A program made the translations under genes and the position numbers. From assembly GCF_000308215.1 (NCBI RefSeq), contig NZ_CAJE01000003.1, positions 37,707-101,706 on the forward strand: a DNA stretch of 64,000 bases, written 5' to 3'. Below, in pieces: positions 16,806 to 25,518 of this stretch. Below the pieces are notes generated by a model. That model had not been told where the DNA came from, made no database searches, and saw nothing but the letters and a program-made list of their open reading frames with translations. Numbering within the stretch: the stretch's first letter is position 1; the number at the start of each line of letters is the position of its first letter. This stretch comes from Methanomassiliicoccus luminyensis B10. Its GTDB lineage: Archaea > Thermoplasmatota > Thermoplasmata > Methanomassiliicoccales > Methanomassiliicoccaceae.

Positions 16806-17831
16806 ATGAAAAGGGTCTTGATCATCGGCGGAGGGGCGGCGGGAATGGCCGCGGCCTCCGAGCTGTCGAGGAGGGGCATAGCCTCCATTGTCGTGGACAG
16901 TGCCGATGAGGTCGGCGGGGCGCCCAACGACCTGTGCTGCAAGGGCGCTCCTCAATGCCAGCGCTGCGACGCCTGCGCGCCCGGGGACATCAAGCGCGAG
17001 GCTCTGCGCTCTCCTCTCGTCCAGGTCATTACCGGGACCCAGGTGGTCGGCGTCACCAGGAGGCCTGACGGATTCGCCGCCGTATTGAGCTCGTGCCCGC
17101 TGGGCCAGTGCGGAGCGCCCGCGATGGACGAGCTGGTGGTCGGGGCGATCATCGTGGCCATCGGCCACCAGGTCTTCGACCCCCGCCGTGACGCCCGCCT
17201 TCACTACGGCGAGTGCGAGGACATACTCTCCTCCCAGGACGTGGAGAAGGCTCTTTCGAAGAACGGCGAGCTGGTGGTCCCCTCGACCGGCAGGAGGCCG
17301 GAAAGCGTGGCCATTATCCAGTGCGTCGGCTCCAGGGACCTGCGCAGGGGCGCGCCGTACTGCTCGAAAGCCTGCTGCAAGTACGCCCTGAAGCTCGCAA
17401 AGCACCTCCGGTCCGAGGACCCGGGGACGAACATCACGTTCTTCTACATGGACTGGCGCCCCTACGACGGCAACTACGGCGAGCTCGATGCGTTCGCCGG
17501 GGAGAAGGGCGTCAGGGTCATCAGGAACAGGCCGTCGGAGACCCTCCCGGGAGCGAGGCCGGCGGTCCGCTACGCCGCTCCGGACGATGAGGTGGCGGAG
17601 GAGGAGTTCGACCTGGTGATGCTCAGCGTGGGCATCCTTCCCCCTCCGGACGCTCCGAGATTGGCCTCCCTCCTGGGGATCGAGCTCGGCCCCCTCGGCT
17701 TCTTTCCCTCCGAGAGCGAAGGCATCTTCGCCGCGGGGACCTGCACCGGCCCGAAGGACATCCGGGAGAGCATCGAGGAAGGCATCGCCGCGGCGGGATG
17801 GGCCGCCGCGTTCATGGAGGAGCCAGGATGA
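16806..17831 (+). CDS. HdrA-like FAD protein, first half
   Basis: 341 residues. The N-terminal dinucleotide-binding motif IIGGGAAGMAAASEL (residues 6-20) is followed by the HdrA-type cysteine cluster CCKGAPQCQRCDAC and by QCVGSRD and YCSKACCKYALKLAK, which are typical of the flavin-binding core of heterodisulfide reductase subunit A. It lacks C-terminal ferredoxin domains; those are on the next protein. Together they look like a split HdrA that would bind FAD and route electrons between ferredoxin, NAD(P)H or F420H2 and the methylene-H4F reductase encoded downstream (inference). First gene of a five-gene operon with 4-base overlaps throughout. Confidence 0.85.
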   Translation: MKRVLIIGGGAAGMAAASELSRRGIASIVVDSADEVGGAPNDLCCKGAPQCQRCDACAPGDIKREALRSPLVQVITGTQVVGVTRRPDGFAAVLSSCPLGQCGAPAMDELVVGAIIVAIGHQVFDPRRDARLHYGECEDILSSQDVEKALSKNGELVVPSTGRRPESVAIIQCVGSRDLRRGAPYCSKACCKYALKLAKHLRSEDPGTNITFFYMDWRPYDGNYGELDAFAGEKGVRVIRNRPSETLPGARPAVRYAAPDDEVAEEEFDLVMLSVGILPPPDAPRLASLLGIELGPLGFFPSESEGIFAAGTCTGPKDIRESIEEGIAAAGWAAAFMEEPG

Positions 17832-18934
17832 GGACCGTCCTGGTGATCGGCAGCGGCGCATCATCCGTGGTGGCCGCGCTGGAGGTCCAGAGGCAGGGTG
17901 GAAAAGCGGTCATCCTGCACCCACCCGGTGACGATGGGGTCAGGGTGAAGATCCCGGGGGTCGGCGAGATCGGCGATGCCACGGTCCGGTCCCTCTCGGG
18001 CCGCCCGGGAAACTTCGTGGCCCACCTCCAAGCGGGGGGCCGCGAGGTCTCGCTGGAGTGCGGCGCGGTCATCCTCGCCATCGATGGGTCCTCAAGGCCC
18101 ATGGCCTCGACCACGAGGGTGATGTCCCTCTCCGCCGCGCTCGGCGGCATCCCCGCAGCGGTCGGGAGCGCGGCCATGGTGCTCAATGCCGCCCGCCCCT
18201 CCCGGTCGTCGCACATCGACGCCGTCAAGCTCGCCGCTGACCTGAAGCGGTCCCTGCCCTGCCGCGAGGTGTACATCATCGCCAAGGAGGTGATGACCAT
18301 GGGCTCGGACGAGATCCACTATCTCGACGCCCAGCTCGCCGGGGTGATCTTCATAAGGACCGAGGGGGCGCCGGACATCGACGCGGAGGAAATGACCGTC
18401 CATGCGGTCGACAGCGCGTCGGGGGCGGAGCTGGAGGTGCGCCCGGACCTCATCGTCCTGGAGGACGAACAGGAGGTCGACGCCGCGCCCTCGGGCCGCG
18501 GGCTCCTGGTGCCCCCGGTCGACGGCGGCCGCCTGCGCCAGGGCAACGTCGGCATGGGGGCCGCCTCCACCATCCGGGGGGGAGTGTTCCTCTGCGGCAC
18601 CGCCGGGCGCCCGCTCCTCGTGGACGAGCTCATAATCTCGGCGAGAGCTGCCGCCACCAGGGCCGTTACCGTCGCCGCCCCCCCTCCCGAGGCGGGCAAG
18701 GCCGCCAAGGTGGACGCGGAGAAGTGCTCGGCCTGTCTCACCTGCGTGCGCACCTGCCCCTACTCCGCGCCGCGCATGAGCGGGGAGTTCAAGGCCGTGG
18801 TGCTCGAGGACCTGTGCCGCTCCTGCGGGGCCTGCGTGAGCATGTGCCCCAGCCGGGCGATAACGCTGGAGGGGGCGGACCGGGCGGACCTGGACAGGAT
18901 GCTGAGCGGCGCGCTCGGGGAGGGGACCGGATGA
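17828..18934 (+). CDS. HdrA-like protein, second half with two [4Fe-4S] clusters
   Basis: 368 residues from the ATG that overlaps the previous stop (ATGA). The N-terminus is a second Rossmann-like domain (VIGSGASSVVAALEV), with a middle region in which LDAQLAGVIFIRTEGAP resembles HdrA C-terminal core sequence, and the end carries two ferredoxin motifs, CSACLTCVRTCPYS and CRSCGACVSMCPS. It fits the second part of HdrA as an electron wire. An extension to 17798 would overlap more deeply and is not needed. Confidence 0.82.
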   Translation: MRTVLVIGSGASSVVAALEVQRQGGKAVILHPPGDDGVRVKIPGVGEIGDATVRSLSGRPGNFVAHLQAGGREVSLECGAVILAIDGSSRPMASTTRVMSLSAALGGIPAAVGSAAMVLNAARPSRSSHIDAVKLAADLKRSLPCREVYIIAKEVMTMGSDEIHYLDAQLAGVIFIRTEGAPDIDAEEMTVHAVDSASGAELEVRPDLIVLEDEQEVDAAPSGRGLLVPPVDGGRLRQGNVGMGAASTIRGGVFLCGTAGRPLLVDELIISARAAATRAVTVAAPPPEAGKAAKVDAEKCSACLTCVRTCPYSAPRMSGEFKAVVLEDLCRSCGACVSMCPSRAITLEGADRADLDRMLSGALGEGTG

Positions 18935-19329
18935 ACGACATCAAGGTAATGCTCATTTGCTGCCGGAACGCCCGCGCCGCCGTGGACGCGGTGGAGGATA
19001 TGCCGCCGGAGGTCAAGGTCCTGGAGCTCCCCTGCTCCGGGCGCGTGGACGAGGTCACCATCGTCAGGGCGCTGCGGCTGGGAGCGTCGGCGGTGATGGT
19101 GGCGGGGTGCCTGGAGGGAAACTGCCAGCACCACTCCGGCAACTATCAGGCGAGGCGTCGGGTCGATGATGCCCGCTCCATCCTCGCGCAGATCGGGGTA
19201 GAGCCGGAGAGGGTGGAGATGCTTCATCTCGCGTCAAACCAGTCCGCCAAGGCCAGGGCGGCGGTGCAGGAGATGGTGGCAAGGGCGAGAAGGCTCGGCC
19301 CCATAACGCTCACGGAGGGAAAGCGATGA
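18931..19329 (+). CDS. MvhD-like [2Fe-2S] electron-transfer subunit
   Basis: 132 residues, the normal size of MvhD/FlpD. Conserved cysteines lie in LICCRNARA, LELPCSGRVD and AGCLEGNCQHHSGN; the last motif is diagnostic. In known complexes MvhD hands electrons from hydrogenase or formate dehydrogenase to HdrA. Here it sits between HdrA-like and MetV genes with 4-base overlaps on both sides, suggesting a soluble HdrA-MvhD-MetVF complex like the one in Moorella. Confidence 0.9.
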   Translation: MNDIKVMLICCRNARAAVDAVEDMPPEVKVLELPCSGRVDEVTIVRALRLGASAVMVAGCLEGNCQHHSGNYQARRRVDDARSILAQIGVEPERVEMLHLASNQSAKARAAVQEMVARARRLGPITLTEGKR

Positions 19330-20030
19330 TCATTGCGGAGCAGAAGGACCTGGAGACGATAGCCTCCATGCTCGAAGGGCACAGCGACATCCTGGTGGCG
19401 GGCTGCCGCTCCTGCGTGGCCATATGCCTTGCCGGAGGGGAGAGGGAGGTAGCCACTCTGTCGGAGGCGCTGCGGCTGAGGTCGGCGCTGCGGGGCAGCG
19501 GGTGGAACATCTCCGAGACCACCCTGGAGAGGGCGTGCGAGAAGGAATGGGCCGGGGACATCGTTCCCCTGGCGGAGGGTAAGGACGCCATCCTGTGCCT
19601 CGCCTGCGGCGTCGGCGCCCAGGTGCTGCAGGAGATGTATCCCCAGGTGAGGGTCGTTCCCGGTCTCGACACCTCCAACATGGGAGCTCCCGAGGAGCAG
19701 GGCATCTACCTCGAGAAGTGCGGGGGATGCGGCGACTGCGTCCTTCATCTTACCGGAGGGGTGTGCCCCGTGGCACGCTGTTCCAAATCGCTCATGAACG
19801 GGCCCTGCGGCGGCTCCCAGGACGGCCGCTGCGAGGTCGACAAGGACACCCCGTGCGGGTGGGACCAGATCTATCAGAGCCTCAAGCGGCTGGGCCGCCT
19901 CGACCTGATGGAAGTGAACATCCCGCCCAAGAACTGGCTCCCCTCCCGCTCCGGGGGGCCCAGGAAGATAGTGCGGAAGGCCGCGGTGCTGAGCGACGAC
20001 GAGAAAGCGATCAAGGAGGGGAGGACATGA
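19326..20030 (+). CDS. metV: Methylenetetrahydrofolate reductase zinc/iron-sulfur partner subunit
   Basis: 234 residues. The N-terminal half resembles the MetV domain with CRSCVAICLAGG, and the C-terminal half is the cysteine-rich MTHFR C-terminal domain: CGGCGDC, CPVARCSKSLMNGPCGG and CEVDKDTPCGW. In acetogens MetV forms a heterodimer with MetF and links it to HdrA-type partners. Overlaps the mvhD-like and metF genes by 4 bases each. Confidence 0.9.
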   Translation: MIIAEQKDLETIASMLEGHSDILVAGCRSCVAICLAGGEREVATLSEALRLRSALRGSGWNISETTLERACEKEWAGDIVPLAEGKDAILCLACGVGAQVLQEMYPQVRVVPGLDTSNMGAPEEQGIYLEKCGGCGDCVLHLTGGVCPVARCSKSLMNGPCGGSQDGRCEVDKDTPCGWDQIYQSLKRLGRLDLMEVNIPPKNWLPSRSGGPRKIVRKAAVLSDDEKAIKEGRT

Positions 20031-20944
20031 AGGCGGGCAGCAATCTTGAGAAGGTGCTCGAGTCCGGAAGGTTCGCCGTCACCGCCGAGATCGGACCACC
20101 GAGGTCGGCGAGCGCCGACGCGATAAGGAAGCGGGCGCAGTTGCTCCGCGGCACCGCCGACGCGTTCAACCTTACCGACAACCAGACCGCCATAGTGCGC
20201 CTGTCCAGCTTCGCCTCCTCAGTGGCGTGCCTGCAGGAAGGCATCGAGCCGGTGATGCAGATGACCTGCCGCGACCGGAACCGCATCGCCATGCAGTCCG
20301 ACGCGCTGGGCGCGTCGGCCCTCGGCATACGGAACATCCTGTGCATCTCCGGGGACCACCAGACCTTCGGGAACCAGAGGGAGGCGAAGAACGTATACGA
20401 CCTCGACTCCGTACAGGAGCTGATGGTCCTGCGGAACATGAGGGACCAGGGCAAGGTGTGGGGAGGCGACGCGCTGGAGGAGCCGCCCAGGCTGTACCTC
20501 GGCGCGGCGGCGAACCCCTTCGCCGATCCCTTCGAGTTCCGGGTGGCCCGTCTGGCCAAGAAGGTGGACGCCGGCGCCGACTTCGTGCAGACGCAGGCGG
20601 TGTTCGATCTTGACAGGTTCGAGAGCTTCATGGCGCAGGTGCGCGAGAGGGGCCTGGACAAGAAGGTCCACATCCTCGCCGGGGTGATCCCCCTCAAATC
20701 GGCGGGAGCGGCCAAGTTCATGAAGGCCAAGGTGTCGGGGATGAGCGTCCCCGACGCGATCATCGAACGCATGAGGTCCGCCTCCGACCCCAAGAAGGAG
20801 GGGGTCAGGATATGCGTGGAAACGATCGACCGGCTGAGGGAGATGGAGGGGGTGCACGGCGTTCACGTCATGGCCATCGCATGGGAGGAGATGGTCCCGG
20901 CGGTCGTGGAACAGGCCGGCCTGTTCCCCCGGCCGGGGGACTGA
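20027..20944 (+). CDS. metF: 5,10-Methylenetetrahydrofolate reductase
   Basis: 305 residues from the ATG overlapping the metV stop. It reduces methylene-H4F to methyl-H4F, the methyl donor for AcsE. Recognisable blocks: VTAEIGPPRSAS near the N-terminus, FNLTDNQTAI, ILCISGDHQTFGNQ, GAAANPFADPF, GADFVQTQAVFD and ILAGVIPLKSAG. It lacks the C-terminal extension of eukaryotic enzymes. Last gene of the operon, followed by a clear terminator. Confidence 0.95.
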   Translation: MKAGSNLEKVLESGRFAVTAEIGPPRSASADAIRKRAQLLRGTADAFNLTDNQTAIVRLSSFASSVACLQEGIEPVMQMTCRDRNRIAMQSDALGASALGIRNILCISGDHQTFGNQREAKNVYDLDSVQELMVLRNMRDQGKVWGGDALEEPPRLYLGAAANPFADPFEFRVARLAKKVDAGADFVQTQAVFDLDRFESFMAQVRERGLDKKVHILAGVIPLKSAGAAKFMKAKVSGMSVPDAIIERMRSASDPKKEGVRICVETIDRLREMEGVHGVHVMAIAWEEMVPAVVEQAGLFPRPGD

Positions 20945-20969
20945 GCGATAAATGAAAAATGGAAAGAGC

Positions 20970-20988
20970 GGGCCGGTCGCGGCCCTTT
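20970..20988 (+). terminator. Terminator after metF
   Basis: Perfect 6-bp stem GGGCCG-GTCG-CGGCCC followed by TTT, 25 bases after the metF stop and before the convergent small membrane peptide gene. Confidence 0.6.
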
Positions 20989-21006
20989 GTTCCCGAGCCC
21001 CCTACC

Positions 21007-21111
21007 TTAGAAGGGGAATACGGGGAGCCATCCAGAGGCCGCTATGACGGTCCACGCTGCGAAGAATACGACCCCCGTGCTGTAGAAGAACGAATACGGC
21101 AATGCCACCAT
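21007..21111 (-). CDS. 34-residue membrane peptide A
   Basis: Too short for normal gene calling. The ATG at 21111 has a GGAGGTG ribosome site 3-4 bases upstream. The peptide begins MVALPYSFFYSTGVVFF, continues AAWTVIAASGW and ends LPVFPF. One hydrophobic helix spans nearly its whole length. It is 26 of 32 aligned residues or better identical to the second copy 360 bases upstream, and substitutions fall mostly at chemically similar positions or third codon bases, which shows selection on the protein. Role unknown; a subunit of a membrane complex or a regulatory micropeptide are both possible. Confidence 0.75.
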   Translation of the reverse strand: MVALPYSFFYSTGVVFFAAWTVIAASGWLPVFPF

Positions 21112-21372
21112 TTTCACCTCCTTTGCAATTCCCCCTCTCCTCCAGGGTATAGTATGAATTTGTACAATTGACTATTTATTATTATCTTAATAGATAAGGA
21201 ACTCATTTTACATGGGGCCAGTGCGCGGCGCGGACGGTGCGATCGGATGGCCCTGTCCCGGGACGGCGGATATTCGCAGCAAGACAACGGACCGGTGAGG
21301 ATTTGGATAAAAATGAGGGGGCCCACAAGGGGCCCGCTGGCGTTTGGCAGCGTTCGGTCAGATGGCCCATCC

Positions 21373-21471
21373 TTAGAAGAAGGGGAGCCATCCAGAGGCC
21401 GCAATGGTGGTCCAGGCGGCGAAGAACACCACACCAGTGCTGTAGAAGAACGAGTACGGCAGCGCGAACAT
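21373..21471 (-). CDS. 32-residue membrane peptide B (paralogue of A)
   Basis: The ATG at 21471 follows GGAGGTG with 7-base spacing. The peptide starts MFALPYSFFYSTGVVFF, continues AAWTTIAASGW and ends LPFF. The leaders of A and B also match: both contain ACCCTGGAGGA followed by AGGG 20-40 bases before the start. AT-rich sequence with TATA-like ATTAAATAC at 21537-21546 could be its promoter. No family recognised. Confidence 0.75.
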   Translation of the reverse strand: MFALPYSFFYSTGVVFFAAWTTIAASGWLPFF

Positions 21472-21874
21472 TTTTTGTCACCTCCTATAGATTTTATCCC
21501 TTTCCTCCAGGGTCGGTTCTATTTCTGTAATGGGGGGTATTTAATACTATCTATAACGATAATATTAGATTTAATAATGTGGTCCATTTACAATTGTTAT
21601 AAAACGGACGCGAACAAAGATCGCGGGGACAATGGCTTGCGAAAGCTCTCTGGCTGGGACGTTCTGTCCGGTCCGCGGACGCTCCCGCCTGCCGGTCCTC
21701 CCACCATGGATTATTTTCGATAGAGGACTATTTAGTTTTTTTGATGGACCCAGTCCCCCGGGCCGCCGCGGACCAAGCGGGGGTCGGCGGGAGGATCGGC
21801 AACCAGGGCGCGCAGCATCAAGGGTCGAAAAAGATGAAAAGGGGAAAAGGTTTAGTCGTTCGTTGCGTTCCTGC
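21472..21874. other. Intergenic region upstream of peptide B
   Basis: 403 bases without a supported gene. 21480-21610 is AT-rich leader and promoter sequence for peptide B. 21620-21870 is GC-richer, with an AT interruption near 21715-21740, and is the 3' flank of the cysteine-rich protein gene. No clear hairpin terminator seen. Confidence 0.5.
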
Positions 21875-23884
21875 TCACTGCTCGATCGGCTCCTCGGCCG
21901 CCTCAGCGTCCCCCGTTGGTATGTTGGGCACGCCCATGGTCGCGACCACGCCGTAGAGCAGGGCCTGCACGTTGGAGACAGCGTAGCTGCCGTCCGCGTC
22001 GTAGAGCATGAACTGCTCAAAGTATGCAAGCTCGCTCGCCAGCTCAAGGTCCACCGAGTAGCACAGGGCGTGAACCGCCAGGGTCTCGGAGTCCTCGCTC
22101 ATCGCGAGGTCGGACATGACCACGAACTTGTTGTTGCCGTTCATGACAGAGGTCTCGCAGTGGACGTAGTCGTTGTTCAGGATCCCGGTCTCGTCGCAGC
22201 AGCAGCAGTGGTACTCCACAATGGTCTGGGCGTGGACCTCGGTGTTCGAGGTGATCATGGTCTCACCGTCGCAGTGGGTGATGACGATGGTCTGCTCCAT
22301 GCTCAGCTGGTTCGAGAACTTGATCCACGCGTCCTCACCGGCGGTCGGCAGGGGCATGAAGTCCTCGTTGACGAAGCAACCAGTGGTGGTCACGGTCAGC
22401 ACATCCTGCTTGAGCGGGACGAACAGGGGCTGGACCAGCACTGTGTCGCAGCCGCAGTCATCATCGTTGTTGGAGATGCTGGCGTTGACCATGCCGGTCA
22501 TGCCCGCGAAGTTGGCGTAGCCGAACGTTCCGCGGTCAGCGCCGCTGATGTACAGCTCCATGCAGAACGTGTAGGTCCAGGACTCGCAGGGCTCCAGCAC
22601 GGGGTGCTCGGAGACATCGACCACGACGCAGCCGACCCTGACCCACTCGGTCCCGTTGAAGTAGTAGACGGAGTAGGTTAGCTCCAGGCCCTCGGTGGCA
22701 TATGACCCGATATTGGTCAGGGTTATGGTGCCCTCGATGACGAAGCAGTTGTCGTCGACTATGAGGATGTTATCTATGCCGACCACGGGGGAAGAACCGT
22801 TCAGCGGGTCCCCGCCGGTGGTGTTGAGGACATTGACGACATCATCGGCGTCGATGACCATGGTGTAACCGACGTTCTCGACCCAGGAGACAATGTTCGC
22901 GGTGCTCGCAATGTCAAGGCAGGCCTCAAGGTCGCCGGTGTATACCTTCACCTGAGCGTTGGCTACGATCTCCTCACAGGTGTCGTTGAGACTGAGCTTG
23001 GCCATGTTGTCCAGGATGTAGACGGTGTCCCGGCAGGCGTTCTCGTTGCATACGATGTACTCAACGCAGAACGTGTAGGGGCCCTCGATCCCGTTAAGGA
23101 GCCAGGGGCCATCGTAGAGAGTAGCGGTGTAGCTGAATCCCTCAGGCACCACGAAGCAGTCGGCCAGCCAAGCCTCGTCGTTGAGGATGACGTAGCTGAT
23201 CTCCTCGGGCAGGGTGAACTCGGCGCAGGCCTCGACACCGTAGACCTCGTCGACATGGTCAACGAAGTTGGTTATAGTGACGCACGCCATAGCGCGGTAT
23301 GCCTCGCAGCCGCAGCCGTCGAAGGCAATGTCGTAGCCGTAGGCGAACTCCGCGCCGGCGGCCAGAACGGGCATGCCCGCGGTGTTGACAACAGCAGAGG
23401 CAATGTCCACCCACACGCCATCAGAAAGGCCCTGGATAACGACAGTGATCGCGAGGTCCTCGGTCGGGCAGCTGCCGGTGTTGGTCACAGCAACAGCACC
23501 CCTGGCGCCTTCCGTCTGTACGATGACAGGAGCGCACCTGTTCGCCGTTATGTCGAACTGGATCGTCGCGCACTCGCCGGGCTCTATCTCGATGCTCGGG
23601 ATATCGCAATCGCATTCATCTTCCGGTGCAAGCTCTCCCCCAACGACCTTCTCCAATGTCCAGTCATAGGAGGTGATGTTTTCCCAGTAGCCGACAGCGG
23701 TCATAGATGCCGCAATGGTGGTCGGAGAGGCCACAACGGGGGTCTCCCCACCGTTGTCGACGGGGGGATCCTCGTTCTTGGCCTGACCCCCTGATACGGG
23801 GTTCTCCGTAGCGATCACCACGAAGGCGCTTATCACTACGACCAGCGCTATCGCTAGGGCTATCACTTTTCCTTTGTTCTTCAT
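21875..23884 (-). CDS. Large cysteine-rich secreted protein, unknown
   Basis: 669 residues from the ATG at 23884, which has a GGGTGGTT ribosome site. Residues 1-30 are a signal peptide or membrane anchor (IALAIALVVVISAFVVIA). The rest is acidic and beta-rich, with repeated CARDB-like units: C-containing strands such as GECATIQFDITAN, LEPCESWTYTFCMEL and GTITLTNIGSYATEGLEL. Cysteines are numerous and often paired (CDCD, CGCE, CGCD, HCCCCD), unusual for an archaeal surface protein and suggestive of disulfide-stapled repeats or metal binding. No C-terminal membrane helix. A TATA-like ATATTTAAT lies at 23936-23944. Confidence 0.75.
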   Translation of the reverse strand: MKNKGKVIALAIALVVVISAFVVIATENPVSGGQAKNEDPPVDNGGETPVVASPTTIAASMTAVGYWENITSYDWTLEKVVGGELAPEDECDCDIPSIEIEPGECATIQFDITANRCAPVIVQTEGARGAVAVTNTGSCPTEDLAITVVIQGLSDGVWVDIASAVVNTAGMPVLAAGAEFAYGYDIAFDGCGCEAYRAMACVTITNFVDHVDEVYGVEACAEFTLPEEISYVILNDEAWLADCFVVPEGFSYTATLYDGPWLLNGIEGPYTFCVEYIVCNENACRDTVYILDNMAKLSLNDTCEEIVANAQVKVYTGDLEACLDIASTANIVSWVENVGYTMVIDADDVVNVLNTTGGDPLNGSSPVVGIDNILIVDDNCFVIEGTITLTNIGSYATEGLELTYSVYYFNGTEWVRVGCVVVDVSEHPVLEPCESWTYTFCMELYISGADRGTFGYANFAGMTGMVNASISNNDDDCGCDTVLVQPLFVPLKQDVLTVTTTGCFVNEDFMPLPTAGEDAWIKFSNQLSMEQTIVITHCDGETMITSNTEVHAQTIVEYHCCCCDETGILNNDYVHCETSVMNGNNKFVVMSDLAMSEDSETLAVHALCYSVDLELASELAYFEQFMLYDADGSYAVSNVQALLYGVVATMGVPNIPTGDAEAAEEPIEQ

Positions 23885-24120
23885 ATTCGAACCACCCAAA
23901 AAAGGGTTTCGGGGTCCTACTTGGAAACCACCGGATTAAATATCTTTCTATAGAAAAGACATAATAATATCTAGTCGGATAACAATCCTAGATCAGAAAA
24001 ATAAGAAGGTCCCGGCGCATCTGGACAGGGCGGACCTCTACCTGCCATGAAATATTATTTTAACCATATATTCATTGGTATGCCGTTGCACGCCCGGACC
24101 GGGCGGGGGCTCGGGAACGG

Positions 24121-24897
24121 TCAGGCCCGCAGGAAATCGTCGCAGTACAGCTTCTCGTTCATGAGCAGTTCCCCCGCCTTCAGCACGTCCATGAGGTCCT
24201 TGTCCTCGGGGTCGAGGATGGCGGCGGTGAGGCCGGAGCCCATGAGCATGGCCAGGAAGGTGCGGTTTATGAGGCTGCGCTGCTTGGTGCAGTTGGAAAC
24301 GTTGCTGAGGCCGACCACGGTGCGGGGGGCGGGGTCGTTGAGCCCCTGGAACATCTGCACCGCCTGGATGATCTTCTTGGACTGGTCCTGGGCCGCGCCT
24401 ACCGGGAGCACCAGGGGGTCGAGGTACAGCCGGTCGGGCATGATGTCGTACTCCATCGCCTTGGTCATCATGATCATTGCCATCTCGGCCCGGGCGTCGG
24501 CGGAGTTCGGAACGCCCTTCTCGTCCATGCACAGGCAGATTATCTCGGCGTCGTACTCCCTGCACAGGGGGAAGAACCTCTCCATCTTCTTCGCCTCGGC
24601 CGTCGTGGAGTTCATGATGACTCTGTTCTTCGCCGCCTTCAGCCCCGCCTCCATGGTCTTCGGCCCCGAGGTGTCCAGGGACAGCGGCACGTCCGCCACT
24701 TCCTGGAGCGTGCGAACGAGCCACTCCATGGCCGCGGGGCCGTCCTCGCGCCCCGGCCCGACGTTGACGTCAAGCGCCTGCGCGCCGCACTCGACCTGCT
24801 TCACCGCGAGCTCCTGGATGAACTTCGCGTCTCTCCCGTCGATGGCCTTGCCCACCGAGGTGAACAGCCCGTTGATCCTCTCGCTGATGACGTACAT
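24121..24897 (-). CDS. acsE: Methyl-H4F : corrinoid/iron-sulfur protein methyltransferase
   Basis: 258 residues from the ATG at 24897 (upstream extension to 25395 runs antisense through another gene and is rejected). It moves the methyl group from methyl-tetrahydrofolate to cob(I)alamin of AcsCD. A pterin-binding TIM barrel is shown by ERINGLFTSVGKAI, ALDVNVGPG, PLSLDTSGPKTMEAGL, VIMNSTT and VVGLSNVSNC. Length matches AcsE of acetogens (about 260). It stands alone on the minus strand, divergent from the small acidic protein. Confidence 0.94.
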   Translation of the reverse strand: MYVISERINGLFTSVGKAIDGRDAKFIQELAVKQVECGAQALDVNVGPGREDGPAAMEWLVRTLQEVADVPLSLDTSGPKTMEAGLKAAKNRVIMNSTTAEAKKMERFFPLCREYDAEIICLCMDEKGVPNSADARAEMAMIMMTKAMEYDIMPDRLYLDPLVLPVGAAQDQSKKIIQAVQMFQGLNDPAPRTVVGLSNVSNCTKQRSLINRTFLAMLMGSGLTAAILDPEDKDLMDVLKAGELLMNEKLYCDDFLRA

Positions 24898-25044
24898 GGT
24901 CGTGCCTGGAAGTGGGAATCGATGATCGCTAGAAAATGTTTTCCCCATGGCCGGGGCGCCGGGACGCAGTATACGTGTCATGCGCAGCATCATCTCCCCT
25001 CGCCCGGATGGCTCGCCGCGGCATAGCGCGCAGGAAGAACGGAT

Positions 25045-25380
25045 ATGGCACAACAGCACAACGGCAGGCCTGCAGAGGAGGACGAGATGGACATCGAGTT
25101 CGACGATGACGATGTGGAGGACGACGGACCGGTAGTGGCGGTGGGCAACGCCATAGTGGAGGTGTGCTTCGGCGACCCCGAGGATGAGGGCGACGAGGTC
25201 GAACGCACCCTGTGCTGGGTGGAAAGCTTCGTCCCCGGGCTGCTCACCCGGCAGGTGGCGGACCTGTTCGTGCATCACGGCAATGTCTGCATGATCATGG
25301 ATCGGATGACCGTGACCATCCCTCTCAAGACCGTCCGCCTCCTGGTGAGGCAGGCCGGCCTCATCGAGGGAGGGGGCTGA
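25045..25380 (+). CDS. Small acidic protein, paralogue 1, unknown
   Basis: 111 residues. The first 35 are strongly acidic (DIEFDDDDVEDDG) and probably disordered. The conserved core shared with the gene at 25791 reads AIVEVCFGDPEDEGDEVERTLCWVESF and continues PGLLTRQVADL. The core alternates strands and one helix and could be a small alpha/beta domain. No family recognised. The position next to acsE may be coincidental. Confidence 0.7.
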   Translation: MAQQHNGRPAEEDEMDIEFDDDDVEDDGPVVAVGNAIVEVCFGDPEDEGDEVERTLCWVESFVPGLLTRQVADLFVHHGNVCMIMDRMTVTIPLKTVRLLVRQAGLIEGGG

Positions 25381-25518
25381 AGCCTTCCCTTTCATGTCCT
25401 GACAGGACGCTTTTTTCCTGTCACTACCAATTTTCTATATTCTCAGGATATACAGTTTAAAAAGCCGAATGCGGTTGATGTTAACGGAGCACCGCCTCAG
25501 CGCGCGCGGTATGTGCTC

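Noticed and set aside
24898..25395. Long N-terminal extension of acsE
   Set aside because: It is antisense to the small acidic gene, has no homology and AcsE already starts at the expected residue.
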